Source: Nitrosovibrio sp. Nv4 (GTDB lineage Bacteria > Pseudomonadota > Gammaproteobacteria > Burkholderiales > SG8-39). Taken from it: DNA of 49,563 nucleotides. Positions 9,165 through 19,126 of the stretch are shown piece by piece. Within the stretch, counting starts at the first letter, position 1. Each line of letters opens with the position of its first letter. Made by a program: the position numbers and the translations under genes. The stretch is from NCBI GenBank assembly GCA_945906765.1, contig CAMDRF010000010.1, forward strand, positions 1 to 49,563, written 5' to 3'. The notes under the pieces were generated by a model. The model was not told the origin of the DNA. It made no database searches and saw only the letters and a program-made list of their open reading frames with translations.

Positions 9165-12100
9165 GGCGAAACGCTCCCATACTGGAACTGCACAGCGTCA
9201 GGCGACAGCCAGGCAGACAGTTCGCCGAGCAGCAGATCGTCGGGGCGCACGCGCCACGCGTCGCCCAGCGCCACGTCGCAGCTGGCGCCCGCATTTTCGT
9301 AGTGGACCAGCACCGGACAGCCGCTTTCCCCCTCGGCACGATAGGGCGCGAGCAGATCCATCAGGCGCTTGGGATCGCGTGTCTTGTCGGTGCCGCCGTT
9401 CATCGCGATGCGCAGGCGCGCTGAAAAGCGCGTGCGCAGCGCCGCGAGATCCAGCACGTCCTCCGCGCTCACGCGCAGGCCGTTGATGAATTCATCGCGC
9501 TGCACCTTGCCTTGCACCACCAGCAGGCGGTCCTCCTTGATCTTGTCGCGGTGCTTCTCGAACAGCTCGTTGAAGACCGACAGCTCGAGCTGCGCCGTGC
9601 CGTCGTCCAGCGTCACCATCATCATCCGGCCGCGCCGCGTCATCTGCACGCGCGCCGCGAATACCACGCCGGCGATCCAGGCCCGCTCGCCGGCCGCGGA
9701 CAGCTTCGCCAGCGGCGTGCGCGGGAAATTCGCCAGCTCCCGCTGATACACGGAAAACAGGTGGCCCGAGAGGCAGTAGCCGAGCGCCGCCTTTTCCTCG
9801 GTGAGGCGCTGCTTGAGATCCCAGGGCTTCGACCCGACGAGCACCAGACCCGCGGTGTGGGCGGGGTCGCTTTCGCCGAACAGGCTGTTCTGCGACGAGG
9901 CCCGGTCCGCCTGCTCCGCAGCCTCGATGGCGCGGCCTGCCGACGCCAGCAGGCTGGCGCGGTCGGGATTGACGCCGTCGAACGCGCCGGCGCGTACCAG
10001 CGCCTCGAGGCAGCGCCGGTTCACCAGGCGCTTGTCCACGCGGCGGCAGAAATCGAACAGATCGGTGAACGCCCCTGCTTTTCGCGCCTCGACGATCGAA
10101 TCGATCGCCGATCGCCCGGTGCCACGCACGCCGCCCAGGCCGTAGCGCACGGTTTTCAGGTCCACCGGCACGAAACGATAGCCGGAGGCGTTGATGTCCG
10201 GCGGCAGCACCGAGAGGCCGTTCGCCAGCGCATCGTCGCGGAACTGGCGCAGCTTGTCGGTATCGTCCATCACCGCCGACATGTTGGCGGCTATGAACGC
10301 GGCGGCGTGGTGCGTCTTCATGTACGCGGTCTGGTAGGCGAGCACCGCATAGGCCGCGGCGTGCGACTTGTTGAAGCCGTAGCCCGCGAATTTCTCCATC
10401 AGGTCGAACAACTGTGTCGCGCGGCTGCGCTGCACGCCGTTCTTCTCGGCACCGGCGACGAAGATGTCGCGCTGCTTGGCCATTTCCTCGGGCAGCTTCT
10501 TGCCCATTGCGCGCCGCAGCAGGTCGGCGGCGCCCAGCGAGTAGCCGCCGATCACCTGCGCGATCTGCATCACCTGCTCCTGGTACACCATGATGCCGTA
10601 GGTCGGCGCGAGGATCGGCTCCAGCCTGGGATCCAGGTAATCGATGCGCTTCTTGCCCTGCTTGCAGAGGATGTATTCGGGAATCAGTTCCATCGGCCCG
10701 GGCCGGTACAGCGCCACCAGCGCGATCACGTCCTCGAAGCGATTCGGCGGCGCCTGCTTCAGCAGGTCGCGCATGCCGCGCGATTCAAACTGGAACACGC
10801 CGGTGGCGTTGCCCGAGGCGAGCATCGCGTAGGCGGCCTTGTCGTCCAGCGGCAGCGCTTCGATGGAGAAATCCGGATTCCCCAGGCCGCGCGTGTAGCG
10901 CTCGGCCCAGTCGAGCACCGTGAGCGTGGTCAGGCCGAGGAAGTCGAACTTCACCAGGCCGACCGCCTCGACGTCGTCCTTGTCGAGCTGCGAGATGACG
11001 TTGCTGGTGCCCTCGGCCGCGTACAGCGGGCAGAAATCGGTGAGCTTGCCGGGCGCGATCAGCACGCCGCCCGCGTGCATGCCGACGTTGCGCGTCAGGC
11101 CTTCGAGCTTTTCGCCGAGCTCGAGCAGGTCGCGCACTTCTTCTTCCTTCTTTTCGCGCTGCGCGAGCAGCGGCTCCATCTGGCGCGCGTCGGCGAGCGT
11201 GATGGTCTTGCCCGGCTGCACCGGGATCAGCTTCGCGATCTGGTCGCAGAAGTTGTAGCCGAGGTCGAGTACCCGGCCGGTATCGCGCAACACCGCGCGC
11301 GCCGCCATGGTGCCGAAGGTCGCGATCTGCGACACCGAGTCCTCGCCGTACTTCTTGCGCACGTAGTCGATCACCCGGTCGCGGCCGTCCTGGCAGAAAT
11401 CGATGTCGAAGTCGGGCATCGACACGCGCTCGGGATTGAGGAAGCGCTCGAACAGCAGGTCGTACTTGAGCGGGTCCAGGTCCGTGATGCCGAGCGAGTA
11501 GGCCACCAGCGAGCCCGCGCCCGAACCGCGTCCCGGGCCGACCGGCACGCCATTGGACTTCGCCCAGGTTATGAAGTCAGCGACGATCAGGAAGTAGCCC
11601 GCGTAGCCCATCTGCGCGATGGTCTTGATCTCGAATGCCATGCGCTCGCGGTAACGGGGAATTTCTTCGCTCTTGAGGTTCAGCTTCTCGATCCTTTTGG
11701 CGAGCCCCTTTTCGGCTTCGCTGTTCAGAAACGAATCGAGGGAAAGCCCCTTGGGCGTCGGGAACGCCGGCAGCCGGCTCCTGCCCAGCTCGATTTCGAG
11801 ATTGCAGCGGCGCGCGATCTCGACCGCGTTCTCCAGCGCCTGCGGCACGTCGGCGAACAGCACCGCCATTTCGTCCTGCGACTTGAAATACTGCTCGGGC
11901 GTAAAAAGCTTCGGCCGCCGCTGGTCGCCGAGAACGTAGCCCTGCGAAATGCAGACGCGTGCTTCGTGCGCCTTGAAATCCTCCGGCAAGGTGAACTGGA
12001 CCGGGTGCGTCGCGACGACCGGCAGGCCGAGCTTCACGGCAAGCGCGAGCGTGGCGCCGCACAGTTGCTCGCCGTGGGTGGCCCCGGTGCGCTGCACTTC

Positions 12101-12607
12101 GAGGTAGTAGCGGCCCGGGAAGAGTTTCGACCAGGCTGCGACGAGTTTCCCGGCCGCCGCGGCATTGCCGCCGGCGAGCGCATGGCCGACGTCGCCGCCC
12201 GAAAATCCGGACAGCGCGATCAGCCCTTCGGTGCCGGATTCCCGAAACCAGCCCATGGAAAACTCGGCGCGCGCGCGATGCTGGTTCTTGAGCCAGGCGC
12301 GCGACAGCAGCTCGGACAGGCGCAGGAACCCGGCGCGCGAACTGCACAGCAGCAGCGCGCGAAACGGCTTTTCCCGGTCGCTGTCGTTCTGTATCCAGCA
12401 GTCAACGCCGATCACGGGCTTGATGCCCGCGGCGCGCGCCGCCGTGTAGAACTTCACCATGCCGAACACGTTGCTGGCGTCGGTCAGCGCCAGCGCCGGC
12501 ATGCCGTCCGCCTTCGCCTTTGCCACCGCGTCGTCGATGCGGACGATCCCGTCCGTCACCGAGTATTCACTGTGCATCCTCAGGTGTACGAAACGCGGAG
12601 CAGGCAT
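9161..12607 (-). CDS. dnaE: DNA polymerase III subunit alpha
   Basis: Start taken at MPAPRFVHLRMHSEYSVTDG; PDFDIDFCQDGRDRVIDYV, GPGRGSGAGSLVAYSLGITDLDPL, FNKSHAAAYAVLAYQTAYMK. Confidence 0.97.
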   Translation of the reverse strand: MPAPRFVHLRMHSEYSVTDGIVRIDDAVAKAKADGMPALALTDASNVFGMVKFYTAARAAGIKPVIGVDCWIQNDSDREKPFRALLLCSSRAGFLRLSELLSRAWLKNQHRARAEFSMGWFRESGTEGLIALSGFSGGDVGHALAGGNAAAAGKLVAAWSKLFPGRYYLEVQRTGATHGEQLCGATLALAVKLGLPVVATHPVQFTLPEDFKAHEARVCISQGYVLGDQRRPKLFTPEQYFKSQDEMAVLFADVPQALENAVEIARRCNLEIELGRSRLPAFPTPKGLSLDSFLNSEAEKGLAKRIEKLNLKSEEIPRYRERMAFEIKTIAQMGYAGYFLIVADFITWAKSNGVPVGPGRGSGAGSLVAYSLGITDLDPLKYDLLFERFLNPERVSMPDFDIDFCQDGRDRVIDYVRKKYGEDSVSQIATFGTMAARAVLRDTGRVLDLGYNFCDQIAKLIPVQPGKTITLADARQMEPLLAQREKKEEEVRDLLELGEKLEGLTRNVGMHAGGVLIAPGKLTDFCPLYAAEGTSNVISQLDKDDVEAVGLVKFDFLGLTTLTVLDWAERYTRGLGNPDFSIEALPLDDKAAYAMLASGNATGVFQFESRGMRDLLKQAPPNRFEDVIALVALYRPGPMELIPEYILCKQGKKRIDYLDPRLEPILAPTYGIMVYQEQVMQIAQVIGGYSLGAADLLRRAMGKKLPEEMAKQRDIFVAGAEKNGVQRSRATQLFDLMEKFAGYGFNKSHAAAYAVLAYQTAYMKTHHAAAFIAANMSAVMDDTDKLRQFRDDALANGLSVLPPDINASGYRFVPVDLKTVRYGLGGVRGTGRSAIDSIVEARKAGAFTDLFDFCRRVDKRLVNRRCLEALVRAGAFDGVNPDRASLLASAGRAIEAAEQADRASSQNSLFGESDPAHTAGLVLVGSKPWDLKQRLTEEKAALGYCLSGHLFSVYQRELANFPRTPLAKLSAAGERAWIAGVVFAARVQMTRRGRMMMVTLDDGTAQLELSVFNELFEKHRDKIKEDRLLVVQGKVQRDEFINGLRVSAEDVLDLAALRTRFSARLRIAMNGGTDKTRDPKRLMDLLAPYRAEGESGCPVLVHYENAGASCDVALGDAWRVRPDDLLLGELSAWLSPDAVQFQYGSVSP

Positions 12608-12636
12608 GGGAGTCGCCAAAAGTTTACCATCGCCGG

Positions 12637-13512
12637 ATGCGAGGCTCGTCATTGTTTGCGCTGTTCGCGGGCGCCATATTCATCGCTCTGTCGCCGATCT
12701 GGGTGCGTGTGTCGGAAGTGGGCCCGACGGCAAGCGCATTCTGGCGTGTTTGTCTTGCCGTTCCTTTACTTTGGATTTTGTTTTTCTCATTAAAAACAAA
12801 AGAAACGAAGAGCTTAAGCACCCAATGGCCCTTGCTGCTCGTCGCGGGCGTCGCCTTCGCGGGCGACCTGGCGTTCTGGCACTGGGCGATCCAGTACACA
12901 TCGGTCGCCAATTCCACGCTGCTGGCGAATCTCGCCTCGCTATTCGTCACGCTCGCCGCCTGGCTGTTGTGGCGGCAGCGGCCCAGCGGCCTGTTCCTGG
13001 CCGGTCTCGGATTGGCGCTGCTCGGCGTGGCGCTGCTGGTGCGAGCGAGCCTCGCCGGGTCTTCCGGCACGTCACCCACCGCCCTGCTCGGCGACGCCTT
13101 CGGCGTGGTGACGGCGATGTTCTACGCCTGGTACCTGCTGTCGGTAAAGGGGCTGCGCGAGCGCGGTGCGGGCACGCTCGGCCTGATGGCCGCAACCACG
13201 ACGATCACCGCAGTGATCCTGCTGCCGGTGGCGCTCGCTTCCGGAGAAGCGCTGCTGCCCGCAAGCGCGGCCGGCTGGCTGAAACTTCTTGGCCTGGCAT
13301 GGATTTCGCACGCCGCCGGCCAGGGCCTGATCGCCTACGCTCTGGCGCTGCTACCCGCGGGATTTGCCTCGGTGGGCCTGCTCCTGCAACCGGTTATGGC
13401 CGCCGTTTTCGCCTGGATGCTGCTCGGCGAACCGCTGGTTGCATGGCAGATCGCAGGCGGCGCCGTGGTGCTCGCCGGCATCTACCTGGCGCGCAAAGCG
13501 TCAAGCCAGTGA
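12637..13512 (+). CDS. EamA/DMT-family transporter
   Basis: Start at ATG 12637 (MRGSSLFALFAGAIFIALSPIWVRVSEVGPTASAFWRV); duplicated TM/EamA domains ending GGAVVLAGIYLARK. Confidence 0.88.
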   Translation: MRGSSLFALFAGAIFIALSPIWVRVSEVGPTASAFWRVCLAVPLLWILFFSLKTKETKSLSTQWPLLLVAGVAFAGDLAFWHWAIQYTSVANSTLLANLASLFVTLAAWLLWRQRPSGLFLAGLGLALLGVALLVRASLAGSSGTSPTALLGDAFGVVTAMFYAWYLLSVKGLRERGAGTLGLMAATTTITAVILLPVALASGEALLPASAAGWLKLLGLAWISHAAGQGLIAYALALLPAGFASVGLLLQPVMAAVFAWMLLGEPLVAWQIAGGAVVLAGIYLARKASSQ

Positions 13513-13526
13513 TACCATCTTTTTCC

Positions 13527-13925
13527 ATGAGCACGCACATGAATGAAGAATCGCTGATGGACGAGGTCACCGACCTCATCGCCAGCGTCGAGATGCACCG
13601 CAAGGAAATCGAGAAGGAATCCGGCCTCGATGCATCGCGCACCTATTCGCTGCAGAGGCTGCAGCAGGCGCTCCAGGCAGAGCAGGGAGCCGCGCAGCAG
13701 GATGCGGCCAATCCGGCGCGCATTGCCACCGCCGAGGCGCTGGCGAACGAGATCAAGCGGATCGGGTCGCTCTCACGCGGCGCCGGGCAGCGCCCGCAGC
13801 ACGGGAGCGGAGGCGGCGGAGGCGGACGTCCGCAGCAGCAGCCGCCGCGGAATTTCCGCCAGGACCAGCAGCGCAGGCCTAAATCCCGGGGCAGGCGGCC
13901 GATGGGGCGCACTACCGGCCGCTAG
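13527..13925 (+). CDS. Hypothetical protein with Gly/Gln/Arg-rich basic C-terminal tail
   Basis: MSTHMNEESLMDEVTDLIASVEMHRKEIEKESGL... ending GSGGGGGGRPQQQPPRNFRQDQQRRPKSRGRRPMGRTTGR. Confidence 0.6.
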   Translation: MSTHMNEESLMDEVTDLIASVEMHRKEIEKESGLDASRTYSLQRLQQALQAEQGAAQQDAANPARIATAEALANEIKRIGSLSRGAGQRPQHGSGGGGGGRPQQQPPRNFRQDQQRRPKSRGRRPMGRTTGR

Positions 13926-14936
13926 CTAAAGGACGACCGCCTCCGGTTCGCCCTGGTTGCCGGCCTCGACGAAGCCAATCTCGTAGGCGAGTTCGCCTTC
14001 GCGCTTGAGGAGCATGGTGGCGGCGGCGACTTGGTCGCGCGCGACGCAGATCACCATGCCGATGCCGCAGTTGAAGACGCGGTGCATTTCGTCTTCGGCG
14101 ACGTTGCCGTTCTTCTGCAGCCAGTTGAACAGTTCGGGCCGCGGCCACATTTTCTTGCGGAGAACGGCGCGCATTCCCTCCGGCAGCATGCGAGGCACGT
14201 TGCCGACCAGCCCGCCGCCGGTGATGTGGGCGAGGCCCTTCACGCGCACGGCGGCCATCAGCTTGAGCACCGGCTTGACGTAGATCCGGGTCGGCTCCAA
14301 CAGCGTGTCGGCGAGGTCGGAACTGGGCTTGTCCTCGCCGAGGATGCGCCGGATCAGGGAGTAGCCGTTCGAATGCGCGCCGCTCGAGGCGAGACCCAGC
14401 AGCACGTCGCCGGGCACGATGGACTTGCCGTCGATGATGCGTTCCTTCTCCACCACGCCGACGCAGAATCCGGCGAGATCGTATTCGCCCTCGGGATACA
14501 TGCCCGGCATCTCGGCGGTTTCGCCGCCGATCAGCGCGCAGCCGGCCTCTTCGCAGCCCTTGGCAATGCCGCGGATCACCTGCACCGCGACGCCCTTGTC
14601 CAGCTTGCCGCAGGCGAAGTAGTCGAGGAAAAACAGCGGCTCGGCGCCCTGCACGAGGATGTCGTTCACGCTCATCGCCACCAGATCAATGCCGACGCTG
14701 CCGTGCCGTCCCAGCAGGAAGGCGAGCTTGAGCTTGGTGCCCACGCCGTCGGTGCCCGAAACCAGGATCGGTTCACGATACTTCTGCGGGATCGCGCACA
14801 GCGCGCCGAAGCCGCCGAGGCCCGCCAGCACTTCCGGGCGCATGGTGCGCTTGACGAACGGCTTGATCGCTTCGACCAGCGCGTCGCCGGCGTCGATGTC
14901 GACGCCCGCATCACGGTAAGAGAGGGATTCCGGCAT
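13926..14936 (-). CDS. purM: Phosphoribosylformylglycinamidine cyclo-ligase
   Basis: [76 protein letters not shown]. Confidence 0.98.
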   Translation of the reverse strand: MPESLSYRDAGVDIDAGDALVEAIKPFVKRTMRPEVLAGLGGFGALCAIPQKYREPILVSGTDGVGTKLKLAFLLGRHGSVGIDLVAMSVNDILVQGAEPLFFLDYFACGKLDKGVAVQVIRGIAKGCEEAGCALIGGETAEMPGMYPEGEYDLAGFCVGVVEKERIIDGKSIVPGDVLLGLASSGAHSNGYSLIRRILGEDKPSSDLADTLLEPTRIYVKPVLKLMAAVRVKGLAHITGGGLVGNVPRMLPEGMRAVLRKKMWPRPELFNWLQKNGNVAEDEMHRVFNCGIGMVICVARDQVAAATMLLKREGELAYEIGFVEAGNQGEPEAVVL

Positions 14937-14975
14937 GGCAGGTAAAATGATGTCTTTCCAGCAATTTTACGTGAA

Positions 14976-16046
14976 ATGAAGCTACCGGTTCTCGCTGATC
15001 CGCGGTTGTGGGGCTGGCTGGCGATCGCTCTGGCGAGCGGCGTGCTGATTCACGCGCTGTCGCCGATCCTCGCGCCCTTCCTCGCCGGCGCGATTTTCGC
15101 GTATGTCCTCAATCCGCTGGTCGGCAGGCTCACCGGGCGCTACCTGCCGCGCGTGGTGGCGGTGGTGCTGGTGCTGCTCTTCGCGCTGGCGCTGGTGGCG
15201 GCGCTTGCGCTGGTGATTGTGCCGCTGTTCATCAAGGAATTGCGAATGATGGCGGAGCGCCTGCCGGCGTTCCTCATCTGGTTGAACCAGGAAGCCGCGC
15301 CGTGGCTGAAGGAGCGCTTTGCCATCGACTTCCAGCTCGACATTACGACGGTCAAGCAACTGGCGGGGAGCATCCTGTCAAACAACCAGGACCTGGTGGC
15401 GGGGCTCCTCGGCTCGCTCAAGATCGGCGGTCTTGCGCTGCTCGCGTTTTTTATCAACACCATGCTGGTGCCAGTGGTGCTTTTTTTCCTGTTACGCGAT
15501 TGGGACGAGATACTCTCGCGCATCGACCACCTCATTCCACGCCACCTGCACGCCCGTGCCCGGCGCATCTTTACCGAAATCGACGCCGTCCTCGCGGAGT
15601 TCCTGCGCGGGCAGGTGATCGTCATGCTGGTGATGAGCGTGTACTACTCGACCGCCCTGTCGGTGGCCGGGCTTGAGTTTGCGCTGCCGATCGGGGTGAT
15701 CACCGGATTGCTGGTGATCGTTCCCTACGTCGGCGCCTTCACCGGCATATTGCTGGGCACCATCGCGGCGGTATTGCAGTTCGACAGCCTCGCCGGCGTC
15801 GCCTGGGTCTGGCTCGCCTTTGGCATCGGACAGATGCTGGAGGGCATGGCGATAACGCCGCTGTTGGTCGGCGAGCGCATCGGCCTGCACCCGGTGGCGG
15901 TGATCTTCGCGCTGCTCGCCTTCGGCCAGATTTTCGGCTTCTTCGGCGTGCTGCTGGCGCTGCCCGCGAGCGCGGCGCTGCTGGTCGCGCTGCGCCACCT
16001 GAAAGCGGCCTATCTTGCCGGCTCGCTGTACGGCGGACCTAAGTAA
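14976..16046 (+). CDS. AI-2E family (PerM-like) transporter
   Basis: Multi-TM with SPILAPFLAGAIFAYVLNPLV, PIGVITGLLVIVPYVGAFTG, LLVGERIGLHPVAVIFALLAFGQIFGFFGVLLALP. Confidence 0.92.
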   Translation: MKLPVLADPRLWGWLAIALASGVLIHALSPILAPFLAGAIFAYVLNPLVGRLTGRYLPRVVAVVLVLLFALALVAALALVIVPLFIKELRMMAERLPAFLIWLNQEAAPWLKERFAIDFQLDITTVKQLAGSILSNNQDLVAGLLGSLKIGGLALLAFFINTMLVPVVLFFLLRDWDEILSRIDHLIPRHLHARARRIFTEIDAVLAEFLRGQVIVMLVMSVYYSTALSVAGLEFALPIGVITGLLVIVPYVGAFTGILLGTIAAVLQFDSLAGVAWVWLAFGIGQMLEGMAITPLLVGERIGLHPVAVIFALLAFGQIFGFFGVLLALPASAALLVALRHLKAAYLAGSLYGGPK

Positions 16047-16052
16047 AGCCTG

Positions 16053-16649
16053 ATGAAGCAGCTCGCGCTGGGCATCTCGCCGCCGCCGCAACCCACGCTA
16101 GACAATTTCGTCCCGGGCGCCAACGCCGAGCTGGTCGCGCACCTGCGCGAGTTCCAGTCGGGAGATTTCGCCGAAAGCATACTCTACGTGTGGGGCGAAC
16201 CAGGATCGGGCAAGAGTCATCTCCTCCAAGCCTGCACCGGCCTGCACGCGGTGGATAACGTCGAAACCTTGAACGAGGCGCGTCAGATAGAGCTTTTCAA
16301 CGCCATCAATGAAGCGCGCCAGTCCGGTGGCAAGGTACTCGTTGCCGGAGACGCGCCGCCGTCGCAGCTGCCCCTGCGGGAGGACCTCAAGTCGCGCCTC
16401 GCCTGGGGACTCGTCTACCATTTGAAGCCGCTCACCGACGGCGAGCGCGCCGTGTACCTGCGCGCCGAGGCCGAGCGCCGCGGCATGCGCGTGCCGGAGG
16501 AAGTCGTCAGCTACCTGCTGACGCATGTGCGGCGCGACCTGCCCACGCTGGTGGCAATCCTGGACCAACTGGACCGCGCATCGCTTGAGCTCAAGCGGCC
16601 CGTCACGCTGCCGCTGGTGCGGGAGGCGCTGAAAGACATGGAAGAATGA
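16053..16649 (+). CDS. hda: DnaA regulatory inactivator Hda
   Basis: MKQLALGISPPPQPTLDNFVPGANAELV, LYVWGEPGSGKSHLLQA, LKSRLAWGLVYHLKPL. Confidence 0.93.
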   Translation: MKQLALGISPPPQPTLDNFVPGANAELVAHLREFQSGDFAESILYVWGEPGSGKSHLLQACTGLHAVDNVETLNEARQIELFNAINEARQSGGKVLVAGDAPPSQLPLREDLKSRLAWGLVYHLKPLTDGERAVYLRAEAERRGMRVPEEVVSYLLTHVRRDLPTLVAILDQLDRASLELKRPVTLPLVREALKDMEE

Positions 16650-17308
16650 ATTTGGCCCTGTTCGATTTAGACAATACGTTGCTTGCTTGCGACAGCGACT
16701 ACGAGTGGGGGCAGTTCCTGGTCACGCGCGGCGTGCTCGAGCGGGACGCGTACGAGGCGCAGAACGCCGCGTTCTACGAACAGTACAAGGCGGGCGTGCT
16801 CGACATCCACGCGTTCCTCGGATTCGCGTTGCGGCCGCTGGCCGAGCATGCGCCCGAAGACCTCGATCGCTGGCACGGCGAATTCATGCTGGCGCGCATC
16901 CGTCCGGCGATGGGCGCCCCGGCGAAGGCGCTGGTGCAGCGCCACCTCGCGGCGGGCGATCTGTGCGCGGTGGTCACCGCCACCAACAGCTTCGTCACCG
17001 GCCCGATTGCACGCGAGTTCGGCGTGCCGCATCTGGTGGCGACCGAACCGGAGCGCAGCGCGGGGCGCTTTACCGGTCGCGTGGCGGGTATGCCCTGTTT
17101 CCGGGAAGGCAAGATCGTGCGCGTCGAGGCATGGCTCGCCGGTCAGGGGCGCCGGCTGCAGGATTTCCCGCAAAGCACTTTCTACAGCGACTCGCACAAC
17201 GACCTGCCTCTGCTCGAACTGGTCACCCATCCGACGGCCGTCGATCCGGACGCGGCCCTCGCCGCCGAGGCCGCTCGCCGGGGCTGGCCGGTGATTTCCC
17301 TGAGATAA
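16646..17308 (+). CDS. HAD-IB family phosphatase (SerB-like)
   Basis: LALFDLDNTLLACDSDYEWGQFLV, VVTATNSFVTGPIA, YSDSHNDLPLLELV. Confidence 0.92.
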   Translation: MNLALFDLDNTLLACDSDYEWGQFLVTRGVLERDAYEAQNAAFYEQYKAGVLDIHAFLGFALRPLAEHAPEDLDRWHGEFMLARIRPAMGAPAKALVQRHLAAGDLCAVVTATNSFVTGPIAREFGVPHLVATEPERSAGRFTGRVAGMPCFREGKIVRVEAWLAGQGRRLQDFPQSTFYSDSHNDLPLLELVTHPTAVDPDAALAAEAARRGWPVISLR

Positions 17309-17320
17309 TCCCGGCGCAAA

Positions 17321-18643
17321 ATGATCAAGCGCTTCATCCGCCGCGTGCTTGGCCTCGATGCCCCCGGGCCGCTGCGCGTGCCCCAATCCCGCCACGGCGT
17401 CACGCGCAATGCCATCAGCCCGAGCGCGCTCAAGGTCTGCGACGTGCTCGCGGACCGCGGTTATGCCGCCTACGTGGTGGGCGGCGCGGTGCGCGACATC
17501 CTGCTGGGCATCGCCCCCAAGGACTTCGATGTCGCCACCGACGCGCGGCCGGAGCAGATCAAGCCGCTGTTCCGCCGCGCGCTGCTGATCGGACGGCGCT
17601 TCCGCCTGGTGCACGTGATGCTGGGCCCAGAGACGATCGAAGTCTCTACCTTCCGCGCCGCCGACAGCCAGCCGGCGGAAAAAAACGAGCACGGCCGCGT
17701 GCTGCGCGACAACGTGTTCGGCACCGTCGAGGAGGATGCGCGCCGGCGCGACTTCACCGTCAACGCGCTCTACTTCGACTGCGGAACGGGCGAGCTGATC
17801 GACTATCACGGCGGACTGGCCGACCTGAAAAAGCGCACGCTGCGCATCATCGGCGATCCGGAAACCCGCTTTCGCGAGGATCCGGTGCGCATGCTGCGCG
17901 CGGTGCGGCTGGGCGCGAAGCTCGGCCTGTCGATCGACAGCGCGACGCGCGCGCCGATCAAGCGCTTGGCGCCGCTGCTCGAGCATGTGCCGCCGCCACG
18001 CCTGTTTGAGGAGATGTTGAAGCTCCTGCTCTCGGGCCATGCCAACGCCTGCCTGCGCCAGCTGCGCCACGAGGGACTGCACAAGGGCATGCTGCCGCTG
18101 CTCGACGTGATCCTCGAGCAGCCACTGGGCGAGCGCTTCGTCACGCTGGCGCTGGGGCAGACCGACGAGAGGGTGCTGGCTGATCGCCCCGTGTCGCCGG
18201 CGTTCCTGTTTGCCGCGCTGCTCTGGCACGAGGTGCTCGCGGCCTGGAAGGTGCGCGAGAAACGCGGCGAGCGGCGCATCCCCGCGCTCGAGTCTGCGAT
18301 GGACGACGTGCTGGAGGCGCAAAGCGGCAAGCTTGCCATCACCCGCCGGCTCACCGCCACCATGCGCGAAGTCTGGGCGATGCAGCCGCGCTTCGAGGAG
18401 CGCTCAGGCCAGCGCCCGCACTGGCTGCTCGAGCTGCCGCGCTTCCGCATGGCCTACGATTTTCTCGCGCTGCGCGCCGCCAGCGGTGAAGTGCCCGCGG
18501 AGCTGGAAACCTGGTGGCGCGCGTTTCAGAGCGTCGAATCGGATGCGCGCGAGGAAATGCTCCTGCCCGACACCGGGCCGCATAAAAAACGCCGCCGCAG
18601 GCGCCGCAAGGGTCCCGCCGCCGGAGCCCCTCCGGAACAATGA
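17321..18643 (+). CDS. pcnB: Poly(A) polymerase I
   Basis: AYVVGGAVRDILLGIAPKDFDVATDARPEQIKPLFRRALLIGRRFRLVHV; RDFTVNALYFD; basic C-terminus KKRRRRRRKG. Confidence 0.96.
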   Translation: MIKRFIRRVLGLDAPGPLRVPQSRHGVTRNAISPSALKVCDVLADRGYAAYVVGGAVRDILLGIAPKDFDVATDARPEQIKPLFRRALLIGRRFRLVHVMLGPETIEVSTFRAADSQPAEKNEHGRVLRDNVFGTVEEDARRRDFTVNALYFDCGTGELIDYHGGLADLKKRTLRIIGDPETRFREDPVRMLRAVRLGAKLGLSIDSATRAPIKRLAPLLEHVPPPRLFEEMLKLLLSGHANACLRQLRHEGLHKGMLPLLDVILEQPLGERFVTLALGQTDERVLADRPVSPAFLFAALLWHEVLAAWKVREKRGERRIPALESAMDDVLEAQSGKLAITRRLTATMREVWAMQPRFEERSGQRPHWLLELPRFRMAYDFLALRAASGEVPAELETWWRAFQSVESDAREEMLLPDTGPHKKRRRRRRKGPAAGAPPEQ

Positions 18644-19119
18644 CGCTCGCCTACGTGGGCCTTGGCGCGAACCTCGGCGACCCGCGCCGGCAGCTGCGAG
18701 CGGCCTTGGATGAAATCAAAGGCCTGCCGAAGACCCGCATGACGGCGAGTTCAAGCCTCTATCGGAGCGCGCCGCTGGACCACGTGGACCAGCCGGAATT
18801 CCTCAATGCGGTGGCGCAGATCGACACCGATCTCGCCCCCGAAGCGCTGCTCGACCGGCTCCGGGAAATCGAGAACCGCCACCGCCGGGTGCGCCCCTTT
18901 CCCGGTGCGCCGCGCACGCTCGATCTCGACCTGCTGCTCTACGGCGACGCAACCATCGCTTCGGCACGTCTCACCGTGCCGCATCCACGCATGCATGAGC
19001 GCGCCTTCGTGTTGCAGCCCCTGCTCGAGCTTGATTCCACAATTTCAGTCCCGGGCAAGGGATTGGCGAACACGCTGCTGTCTGCCTGCAGCTCGCAGAA
19101 GATCGAAAGGATCGACTGA
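18640..19119 (+). CDS. folK: 2-amino-4-hydroxy-6-hydroxymethyldihydropteridine pyrophosphokinase
   Basis: YVGLGANLGDPRRQLRAALDEI, SSLYRSAPLDHVDQPEFLNAVAQIDT, RTLDLDLLLYGD, VPHPRMHERAFVLQPL. Confidence 0.96.
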   Translation: MTLAYVGLGANLGDPRRQLRAALDEIKGLPKTRMTASSSLYRSAPLDHVDQPEFLNAVAQIDTDLAPEALLDRLREIENRHRRVRPFPGAPRTLDLDLLLYGDATIASARLTVPHPRMHERAFVLQPLLELDSTISVPGKGLANTLLSACSSQKIERID

Positions 19120-19126
19120 CCGCGCC

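Noticed and set aside
9512-12793. 1093-aa plus-strand ORF antisense to dnaE
   Set aside because: Low-complexity R/H/L/A/V-rich translation caused by high GC; dnaE on the other strand has clear family motifs.
13801-13865. Gly-codon repeat (ggaggcggcggaggcgg) as a possible CRISPR or tandem-repeat array
   Set aside because: Short codon-level low complexity inside a protein tail, no spacer structure; no CRISPR array was seen in the window.
16667-18322. 551-aa minus-strand ORF opposite the HAD phosphatase and pcnB
   Set aside because: Antisense artefact; pcnB and HAD motifs are intact on the plus strand.
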